Shown one piece after another: positions 55,118 through 64,000 of a stretch of 64,000 nucleotides of DNA (position 1 is its first letter; each line of letters begins with the position of its first letter). A program made the translations under genes and the position numbers. The stretch is from positions 62,001 through 126,000 of the forward strand of contig JAPFBL010000324.1 in assembly GCA_026182355.1 (NCBI GenBank). Direction: 5' to 3'. The notes beneath the pieces were generated by a model. That model ran no database searches. It was not told where the DNA came from and saw nothing but the letters and a program-made list of their open reading frames with translations. The stretch comes from Hermatobates lingyangjiaoensis (Eukaryota > Arthropoda > Insecta > Hemiptera > Hermatobatidae).

Positions 55118-58100
55118 CTGAAAAAGCATTATAAAACAATTAGTTTCTGTTGTCAATAAAAAAAACCTGCATAAGATCAAGTAATATTGCTTTAAAGAGA
55201 TAAGAGTTAATTTCAATATCTTAATGAAATATAGATTTTGAAATAAGTTAATGTTTCAATTTAAGCAGAATTACTGACAATTCCATTTTTAAATCATTAA
55301 TGCAACCAAATAATACATACACATATATAATCAATGTTCAAACCACAATAAGAAATGGGAAGCATCAGTTTCATTTTAACTCTTGAGGAAGACAATTTGT
55401 TACGGTTGAAAGATGTTAGTCTTTTTTTCCTATTTCTTATTGTGGTTTGAATATTGATTGTTATTTCACGTGTTTTTTAAAAATTTTGTTATACGTATAT
55501 AAGAGAAAGAATATAAAAATATACATTTGGGATCAGCCATTTTTTCAGGTTCGAATTATACTATTAAAAACAACAGCTTTCTGTCTGTAAAACTTTCCTC
55601 AAGCTAAACTACAAAATTTTGAAAAAGGAAAACATGAACTATTTTAATATTACATTAGATCATTATTACAGCTATAGTCCATATAAATGGTTAATAAGTA
55701 TTTGTATTTTTAAATACTTTTATTAATCCCTAAAGTTGTAGTTCATAATTTGTTTTTCAAATAAAACTGAGTGTCTGCCCTGCATATTTTTTCGAACCTG
55801 AAGAACTGACCAATTGCTGGTATATATTTTCTCTTATATAATGTAATACCAGATCAATATATTCATCGGTTATATTTAAATATAACAAGATTCCACACTA
55901 AAAGCATGAAATAAAAGCAGTGAAAGCTTGAAATGGAAAGAATGAAAGGAAAATAATCAGAAAGACGTCTTGGAACCTTTTTCTCTGAATTGCTTGGTCT
56001 CACTTTAATTATTCTCCTAATGACGTTTGAAACCGACAATTGATGAACTATTAATCTTTCCTCATTTATTTATCTTAACTCATACTGAACTGTATATACA
56101 TAATTATACACTTCAAAACTTCTGACAATGATAAATTTTAATTAAAAATAAAAATTGTACTAATAATTTTCTTCATTATTCTTATAAATATTAATGCAAG
56201 TTGGTGACTTTGACTTAATTTTATCTTATAAAATAAATCTGTTTAATAGATGTACTCAGCTGAAGTAAAGGAATAAGAGATTTATTTTTACTGAAAATAT
56301 AAAAATGACAAGAGACTTGTATTTATTTACATATCCGCTTCCATTCAAGGGATTCAGGGCGTAGATTATTTGTCATTAAATACAATTATTTTATGGACCG
56401 TTTATGAGACTAATAAAATATTAGTTATTAAAAGTTCTTAATATACATTCATTTCAATTATTTAATACTATTTATTTCATTTAAATATTTAAATTAATAA
56501 TAATTATTATTATTTTTATTTAATTCGCTAAGATTTATGTTGCACTCTTTTGTATTCAATAGTGGTAGTGGTACTATCAAACAAATCAGGTACTTGTAAA
56601 AAAATGGGGAAAATAGTATAAGTAATTGTCTAAGATTCAAGAAAAACTGAAGACACCAACTTACGTTAATATTCATTAGATAATTAGAAAAGCAACGGTA
56701 CAAACTGTATAATGAAAGGGCAGCAGATATACACAGTGTTATTATTGTAATTAATAGTAACACAATAACTGTTCTTGTTCTTTAATTATACAAATAAATG
56801 TCAGTGAAATGAAGTAATGTGTACCTTAGTTTCAAAGTTTATCCAAGGCTTTATATTTCCACTGCTGTATGTTCCATCAGGGAAATATCTTATTCCTCCT
56901 ACTGATAGCCCCACATTTAAGTAAAACTGAAATTAAAAAAAGGTTTACAATCTTTATGTAAATGTCAATATATCATATATTCAATGGAAAGTTATATTTA
57001 ATGTAGAGGGAATAATTTTCCATATGATCTTATTTAAATACAAGTTTCGGAAGAATGATATTAACTTTGACCTTGTGCACTTGTATAATATTGGAAAGTA
57101 TTATATATGTAAAGATACTGGCTAAGTTGGTGGAACTACAACACCGTGCAATCCATCAAAATGTGAGAGATAAATGCGAACACGAAATCCAATGTTTTAA
57201 ATCAGGTTTAAAAAAAACCTGACAACAAATGAATTTTTGGTCACGTTTTGCACATATCAGGCCTCTATTAGGTGCAAAATAAGATAACCTAATACATATG
57301 AATGTTATTATATCTAAAACAGTAACATATGCTCTATAAAAAATTTATCTATTTTAGGTAAAGAAGCAAAAACTAGGTAATTAAAAAAGAAAAACTTTAT
57401 AAGGGATTTTGAAAATTTTAAAACAATGTAACTTTAAAAACAATATCTAGAGAAAAGTAGTTGTTAATCACGTGATTGGGGTACTCGTATTTCTTATGGG
57501 TTAAAATATAGTTTTGGAAAAAAACTCGTGTTAATCAGCCCAGAAGGCTTGTAAATATTAGTCAGTTTACGAATGTCCACATTTATAGCCTTTCACCTTT
57601 TAGAGCTGTTATAAGTGCGGAAAAAGTGCTCACTTATTATTTCGCATATTATTTTAGATATTGGCGAACCACGTTACCAGGTGCATTCCACATCAGGAGT
57701 CCTAAATTTTATCTCACTCTACTTTATTAGGGTCATGCCTAACATCCCAACTGCAATCTTGAGTTCCTAAGGCAATCATATTACCTTTCAGCCTACACCT
57801 GACTCTGAACTGTAAATGTGTTAGTTGGAAACTATAGACTACGAGTTTGTTAGATAACTGTTTCTTTTTTTTTTTTAATATTATCAAGGAATTACTAAAA
57901 ATATCAATAAAAAGTCTTGATGTCTTTTGGGGGCCTAAACAACGGACAATGTGTAAAAATATTTGCTCTTAGGAGGCTCAATACACAGAGCAGGCAAGCG
58001 AAGAAACCATTTTATGTATATGCAATCAAAACTGCAACAATGTGTCTAACAACAAAACATCAAAAACACCAACACAAAGTAACCCGAAAATAAAACAGAA

Positions 58101-60997
58101 ATGAACTTATAAAACACCAACAATCAATTTCACAACAAACTTGTTCCATATTTTGAAAACACTTACAAAATTACTAAAATATAGATTACAAAAAAAAAAT
58201 TGAAATAATATCTCCAATTACGAAATGCTACCCTCAAAGAACCAAACCAACACCACATACACTAAAAGGAGATATATAAGAATCATACAAAATTGTGTTT
58301 GCACAAACCTCCTGGTCGAATGGTGTTACTCTCACACCACGAAATGACCATTGCTCTGTTGAGTTCAGTTCTAGTAAGTTTATCAGCTCATCAGTTTTAT
58401 CTGTGGGTAATAGTTTTTCGTTCTTTTCTCCATCGACTAAAAATTCTATGTTATCTAAAAATAATTAATAATGCTAGAAAAGACTAGAAATGTATGAGTA
58501 TAAAATTTCATATTTGAAATGGAGGAATTGTAAAATAGGGGTTTTTCGATCTATTAAGTCGATGTTGCAATCGATTAGGGTTGCAGTTGATTAGGTACGT
58601 CGTTTCTCGTTTGATAACATCAGTGTTGCATTTGATTACAAATATTCAGAATTAACATAGAAATTAAAACACTGAGTGAAACACTATTTTTGATCTTTAT
58701 TCTGTTGTTTTAGATGTCCAGAAATTAAAAGATTAACCAAACATTCATAGGTAGGTGACTTTACAGATTATTTAAAACTTTCTTCATAGGCAAAGATATT
58801 TTAACTAATCTATCGCCCTTAGAAATAAAGTTGTATATAAAGAGTCGATTACGCACATATACATAACGCACCGCACAACACATACTCACTAACTTTCCAC
58901 CTTACTCATCAAATTCAATTACTTTAAGAGCTCTATACTATATTTTGGAAGTTGCAAATAGATTATTTTATACTGCTTACCTGGAGTCCAAATAACACTA
59001 TAGTTGTGAAAGTCGGAAGACCAGGGTCTTCTGGAGATCCTCTGTACAGTTAGATCTTTCACTTTGTCTCCCAGTCCCACAAGGACACCAGACTCCAATA
59101 AGTTGTTACCTAAGTCTTTTTTTCCATCTAGTAGAATTGGATTTCCTCTTGCTGTAGCTATACGCATTCTCCCTGAGGAGTACTGTGGTCCGTATATGGA
59201 TCTCTTGGGTTCCAACCACAGTTCTGTAATATGGGTAGCTGTTAAGTATTATTCACATTTACAGCGGTTAAAAATGTACTAGTATAGCTATCTGGGTTAA
59301 CTGAAAATTACAATATTAAAACTACAATTATGGTTTAGTAGTAATAGTTGTGTGGTGAGATTTTTCATACAAAAAGATGAGTAATTCATATTTTTTTGGC
59401 AGGAACAATACTGCTCAACAACTGGATTGATTTCAAATTGATAGTTAAGTTGTTGGCATATTGAAGTTTATTTATAGTGGCGATCTTTAACGAGTGTCTG
59501 ATATTCTACATCTCGGGATCGACGGGCAAGAGACGGTACAATGTTATCACCTCTCCATGTAAAATCTGATATTCTACATACTCGGGATCGACGGGCAAGA
59601 GACAGTACAAGGTTATCACCTCTCCATGTAAAATCAACGCCTTCTAACCTAGGTAGGGACTTCGTCCCTCGTGTATTCTCAATAGAGGTGGGACGTATCT
59701 AGTACTGGCGTTCTAGTCGCATAAGTGGCCACTGTGTTCGCTTCAAGCCGCAGGCAAACAGTACAGTGCATTGCTCCAAGCGCGCCCAGTAGTCCAGCCC
59801 ACGGCGGATTTATTTGTCTTAGCCGGACAGGTGTTATTCGAAAGGGCTTTGCCCAGCTTGGACCCGTAGGGCGGTACGGGATGGTAGACTCTTACTTGAG
59901 TAGAAAAGGTTTGCAGCAGAGTCTAGTTGGTAGCCCTGTGTAGCACCACTTGGTGGTTCTGTGTATCACCTTGTGGTTAGGTTTCCCAAACTGGCTTCTA
60001 GGAAAAACCTCACACAAAAATCAGCCCTTTACAGGGCATTGCCAAGAGTCTCTTGAAACCTGAAACAACCAACTTTTCAGGTTATTAGTCTATACAACCC
60101 AGCAAGTAACGTGCCTTCAACAAATGTAGAAAAATTAATCCAACCTAACTGTATGTTTGTGGAAGATTTTAATTTTTACGAGTAATAACCCATCGCCACG
60201 ATGTGATACCACAACAAAGACCAGCAGGACTCTTCTTCGAAGAAATGATCGACGATAACCTATTGGATGTTATAGAAACAACTGACCTTTCTTTTATTGT
60301 CGGAACAAACCTGAAGACTAGATCTAGTCTTATCATACTCTAATATCACTAACAAAACATAAGTATAATGGATTGATGATTGCTGGTTACGGTTACAGAG
60401 CACATCTCATTAAAATAATAACAAACAAATCTAATTTTAAAAAACCTCTACCATGCGAGAACTTTAAAAAGGCAAACTGAGCTGAGTTTCTACCTCTATC
60501 TGATATGATTCTCTGACTTACAGCAACCGCCACTCATCGGAAGCAGCGGTTGCCTGAACAAATAAAACCATTCCTAAATGCGCCACTAAAATCATACCTA
60601 GAGGACAAAATTAATAAATTAAGGTCATTCTAGAATAAAACTTCAACTTTTCTTAAAAATAAACACCAGTCATGATGTAAAGTAGAAAAGTCTAAGTCTC
60701 AAACAGACCTCAAGCTTCTGAAAAAACATCAAGTAGAACTGAGATGAGAAATAAAAAGTTCCAAACTGAAATATGATAGATATATTGTCGAAAAGATATT
60801 TAAAAAGAAACAAATTGGTATATTTATTACCTGGATATACCCAGTCTCCCAATGGGAATCGAGCACGAATATCCACTCTTCCATATCTGAAACTAAATGA
60901 CTCCTTGGTAGTTATTCTCGCAGATTCAACTGGTGGAAGTATGACGAACCCCACAGCTTGCCTCTCACACTCATCCGTAAATAGGTCACCAGTGCAC
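55016..60997 (-). CDS. Gene B: GNBP/beta-GRP-like GH16 protein (5 exons seen, 5' end missing)
   Basis: Five exons (60831-60997, 58981-59223, 58309-58454, 56825-56926, 55016-55117) join in phase into 253 residues plus TAA. The order is CTGDLFTDECERQAVGF, ILPPVESARITTKESFSF, RYGRVDIRARFPLGDWVYP, ELWLEPKRSIYGPQY, NNLLESGVLVGLG, DFHNYSVIWTPG, PFDQE, NVGLSVGGIRYFP and DSIQVVAL. This is the GH16-like domain of insect beta-1,3-glucan-binding proteins. The catalytic motif before ARGN reads RMRIAT, so all acidic residues are lost and a binding role is likely. The first exon needs 2 nt carried in; no upstream exon (signal peptide, CBM39 or WSC, GH16 start) is recognised in 61.0-64.0 kb, so the start probably lies beyond the window. 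Tandem with gene A, same strand. Confidence 0.88.
55321..55500. repeat. Palindromic element of the 20115/24841 type
   Basis: Arms containing 'aatgttcaaaccacaataag' and 'aaatggga' are inverted. The middle has 'cttgaggaagacaatttgtt' and 'acggttgaaag', a changed core. It lies in gene B's last intron. Confidence 0.65.
55535..55810. repeat. Degenerate palindromic element
   Basis: The ends 'ttttttcaggttcgaatta' and 'cgaacctgaagaactgacc' resemble those of 50963-51298. The interior is diverged. Confidence 0.45.
56825..56926 (-). CDS. Gene B exon, GH16 (LSVGG block)
   Basis: It has 34 codons, phase 0 on both sides: FYLNVGLSVGGIRYFP, then DGTYSSG and KPWINFETK. The acceptor is 'aatttcag' and the donor 'ACTAAG|gtacac'. 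Confidence 0.92.
56927..58308. other. Gene B intron
   Basis: The intron is AT-rich, with a moderately GC-richer piece near 57560-57800. No exon or named repeat was recognised. Confidence 0.45.
58309..58454 (-). CDS. Gene B exon, GH16 (VDG..PFDQE block)
   Basis: The exon is 146 nt, as in gene A: NIEFLVDGEKNEKLLP, then LLELNSTEQWSFRG and TPFDQE. The donor is 'CAGGAG|gtttgt'. Confidence 0.92.
58981..59223 (-). CDS. Gene B exon, GH16 core with degenerate catalytic motif
   Basis: The exon is 243 nt, from ELWLEPKRSIYGPQYSSG to DFHNYSVIWTP. RMRIAT replaces the E-I-D-x-x-E catalytic motif. The acceptor is 'atattacag' and the donor 'CTCCAG|gtaagc'. Confidence 0.92.
59470..60625 (+). pseudogene. Non-LTR retrotransposon 5' fragment (endonuclease region)
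   Basis: A GC-richer, tandemly duplicated leader (59497-59633) and an apparently untranslated 5' region are followed by a decayed coding part. Around 60080-60180 the plus strand reads VISLYNPASNVPSTNVEKL, then PNCMFVEDFNFYE, matching the 'YNPP...L.GDFNAHH' segment of APE-type endonucleases of jockey/CR1-like LINEs. Further on, LFFEEMIDDNLLDVIETTD matches the segment after it. Stops and frameshifts are frequent. The piece sits inside gene B's intron between the 60831 and 58981 exons, opposite in strand. Confidence 0.65.
59497..59633 (+). repeat. Tandem duplication, 68/69-bp units
   Basis: Two direct copies start 'tctgatattctacat', contain 'ctcgggatcgacgggcaaga' and end 'cacctctccatgtaaaa'. 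They differ at only a few bases. They stand at the 5' edge of the LINE fragment. Confidence 0.85.
60831..60997 (-). CDS. Gene B exon, GH16 (FRYGRV..GDWVYP block)
   Basis: The exon is 167 nt, 2 nt carried in and 1 nt out, and has 55 whole codons: CTGDLFTDECERQAVGFV to PLGDWVYP. The block GRVDIRARFPLGDW is highly typical of GNBPs. This is the exon whose counterpart I could not find in gene A. Confidence 0.92.
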
Positions 60998-61009
60998 CTA
61001 AAAAACACT

Positions 61010-64000
61010 TAATTTTGAAAATTTGATTAAAAATTAGGCAACAAGAAAAACAGGAAGAAGTCAAACAACATTAATTACATCGATTATTTTATAAATATAT
61101 TAGTTTCATTTTTTTTTAAAACAAAAAATATTAAATATAAAAACCTGAAAATTCTAAAGAAAAAAATAAAATCCAACTTCATTTTCTTCAAGAAAACAGA
61201 TAAAATGGTTATTTGTAGAAAGTGCTTTTTTAAAGAATAAAAAGTAAAGAAAACTTTTGAGAATGTCTGGAAAAAATATAAAAGTGTTTTTTAAAGAAAG
61301 GATCTTTTTTTCGGTGAAGCTTAAAGCCATGATTACAAGAACTCTTTGAAGATGAAGATGAAAACACTCAAACGAAATTTAATAAATAATATGGCTAAAC
61401 GTAAATAAGAAATATTATGAAAGAATTATACTACTCTTTGTTAAAATGAAATCAAGTTTAAAATATGTAACTCTAAGCACTAAAATTATATATATATAAT
61501 ATATATACTGACTGTGTTGATTATCAAGAATTGTTTTACTTGCTGATTTATTGTGAAATACCTCTATGAGATTAAAAACGATAAATCTAAACCAAAAACA
61601 ATAATAAAACCAAGATATCTCTACATGTTGAGAATTAAGTCATCTTATTGTCCATACTTTGGTTCATTGAGGGAGCATGAGGCCATTTCATGGTTGGGAA
61701 AAATGACAGCAACTTCACTGTTTGAGATTTACTGAACAGGCTTGCCAAAGCAGAACAGCATCCAATTATTATTGTTATAATTCACTCCTAGACTAGGAGA
61801 ATCTCGGAGTGAACCTACTAATATTGAATGTCAAAGCTTTGATACTTTGACGGAGTGTAAGCTTCAAACAAAATTGATATATGGATAGCGGGAACTGCCA
61901 TTGGAATTAACAGTTTTTTAACATTTCTTAAGGAACAATAGTTCTTAAGTTATATAAGAAAATAAATTACCTAGATAGCGAGTGTTGAGAGGAAGAGATA
62001 TATATATTGGGAAAGTGTAGGGTTTCGTGAAGATGTCGGAGGCAGAGAGAGAAGAGGATAAAAATGGGGAACGTTTTTTTGTTATGATGATACAAACTTT
62101 TTGAATGCTTGGAAAGTAGATGGTCATGAGATAGTAGCAGGAATAACATTAAATTCTTATATTTTCATTTATTGTAAAGACAGTTAATTCTTATAGACAG
62201 GAACTTGGAAATAGATTTCTTAATAAGAGGAGGGTGGCAACTCTTTATGTTAATAGCAGGGGGGGGGGGGGGGGGGAGACCAAGGCCTGGCAAGTAGGCC
62301 ACCAAGTGGGTTCTTTTTGCCTAGATCTACCCCAAGGAAAACCTACCCAATCTCTCCATAAATATCAGGAGATTTTCAGCTCAATTTCTTTTAATTTATC
62401 TTTCCTAATAATAATAATAACACTGTGCATATTTCACCTAAGTAAGCTGAATGCACGACAGTTAGCCACACAGTGGACAGAAGTTTCATCCTCTTATATC
62501 AAACTGCGCTGATTTCTAAGTCCATAATACTTAAATATCTTCTTAGTATACAGTGACGGGTGAGAACTCCTATCAGATTCATCAACCTAGTTCTCCCAAG
62601 TCCTAGAAGAAATTCATATTTTTAACACTATAGTTCAAAGTAAAAAACTTGGCCTGTCTGTTGCCCGGACAATACAGCCAACTCCTCTTCAATCTCCGCT
62701 GCAGCCAGACATTGAGGCTGACAACTATTGAAATATAATTATAAAAGAACAATAATGAATTTGGGGAAAACCTATGATATAATGGCGTTATTATTGGGAG
62801 TAATATTAACATCAAGGATGGTGCTTAAGTTACTGGAAATATTCTAGATAAAGGAGATAGAAGAGCAAAAGGTCAATGATACTTCAAGTTCTTTGAAAAC
62901 ATCATCATCCTATTCCTACTAAATCCCCCACTCAATCCAATTTCCAAGTCACTATGAATTTAACTTCACTTTAAACTTTTTCTTGGCCTTAATTAGAGTT
63001 TAAACGCATTTTTTTTAACCTGAGTAATGCCAAAGTAAAATATCAACACCTAATTAGCATTCAATATTTGTTGAACAATTAAGTATTTCAGGTGTATATA
63101 AAAAGAAAGTATTAGTGTAGAAACTTTTAATAATGCAATCGATGATTTTAATTGAATGTTGTATTTATAAAATCCAATTGTACCAAACTAGAAACATAAC
63201 TAGATACTAAGAGACTATATTTTTAACCATTGTTAGTAATTTTTAATAACTATAAGTAATTTAGCATAAGCTTACGGCCTATACATAGTTTATCGTCAGG
63301 TTTCAATTTAATAAATGATCTAAATCTAAAATAAAAAGAAAAGAAATGTATTGCATGCACTAGCTGTACTATTTTTTAAATTGTGTTTAAATTTTTAAAC
63401 TATTATTTTATATTTTTCAGTAATTATTGCCACTGAAGCTTGTAATAGGTTTTATTTGGTCTGATACGATGTCATTTGTTTCAGGAAGACTAACGATCAT
63501 GTGAAGAAATGAAGGGATGTTCGGAAATCCTGTAGAAGTGTTGCCAAGCATCATGCCTCAGAAAGTAGTTTCAGGTAATTATTATACCATGGAAATATTC
63601 AAGTAACACTAAGCATAATACCATAGCCTGTACTTATATGCTAGTTAAAACAGACAAAAATTATCAATTTTGTACTATGGGGTTTGATTATTCGGCCGTT
63701 ATCCCTGACAAAGTCACCCAGTATAGGGACTCATGGAATCTGTTTAAATCTGTGGACGGAGCTGCAACAAACTATGACCTGCTCTGATTATTCACTCTTT
63801 CTCAACAAACCAGCATTATTATTTGACAATGAGTCACTGGTAAAGTTGTTTCAACTAGGTAATATATTGAAATCGCTATTCTGAATGCTAAAGTTCGGGT
63901 TTTGGTCTTTATTTTTCACAATGCAGTATTACTACCACTATTATTCAAAATCGGGGGTTCGATTATGCCAAACTAGACTTATCTAAGGTTACATAGAATT
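61010..64000. other. AT-rich sequence upstream of gene B, no exon recognised
   Basis: I searched the minus strand for the N-terminal GH16 block (paired Cys, VIF.E.F, WQH) and for WSC or signal-peptide exons and saw none. There are an 18-G run at 62259-62276 and several short ORFs without recognisable products (61553, 62234, 62603, 63684). Confidence 0.4.
62259..62276 (+). repeat. Poly-G run (18 G)
   Basis: This is an uninterrupted G18 homopolymer, rare in such AT-rich DNA. It could form a G-quadruplex, and its length is prone to sequencing error. Confidence 0.85.

Overview
The window is eukaryotic nuclear DNA, most likely from an arthropod and probably an insect. The evidence is strong AT richness, small GT-AG exons in large introns, insect-type CCTAA tails on SINEs, a Penelope-like retroelement with an endonuclease, jockey-type LINE pieces, a non-autonomous hAT-like element and many (TA)n microsatellites. 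The order is not certain; Hemiptera is only a guess. Most short ORFs are noise from microsatellites or antisense shadows. I rebuilt the real genes by hand from splice sites and reading phase.

Layout. (1) 2.5-13.5 kb, plus strand: three exons, not recognised by family, ending in a single-pass membrane segment, a Cys-rich tail, a stop and an AATAAA. (2) 14.2-17.2 kb: a 3.0-kb hAT-like element with an 8-bp target duplication and nested inverted repeats. (3) 18.7-46.8 kb, minus strand: 'gene A', which has a signal peptide, three WSC domains (two exons each), an acidic/proline linker, the start of a beta-glucan-binding-protein (GNBP/beta-GRP) GH16 domain, and four C-terminal GH16 exons. (4) 55.0-61.0 kb, minus strand: 'gene B', a tandem GNBP-like paralogue with the same exon lengths and phases. 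Its 5' end is not visible and probably lies beyond the window.

The main observation is that the three WSC modules are joined to the GNBP-like GH16 in one reading frame. The eight 5' coding exons sum to 1,206 nt (402 codons) with every junction in phase. The WSC modules are symmetrical phase 1-1 units, as expected from exon shuffling. They occupy the place where insect beta-GRPs usually carry a CBM39 glucan-binding domain. In both genes the GH16 active-site motif has lost its acidic residues, so these look like binding (pattern-recognition) proteins rather than glucanases.

The main complication is that the two exons that should encode the middle of gene A's GH16 domain cannot be found in 24.7-31.4 kb. 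That interval is packed with a 5'-truncated, frameshifted Penelope-like element and a series of long palindromes. Gene A may therefore be broken, split in two, or mis-assembled there.

A second theme is a large set of palindromic, (TA)n-flanked elements. At the inner edge of the arms they share a CTGANGA - short hairpin - GAAA core that resembles the hammerhead ribozyme core known from Penelope-like elements. The intact Penelope ORF in this window ends in the same type of sequence, so the palindromes are probably its non-autonomous relatives.
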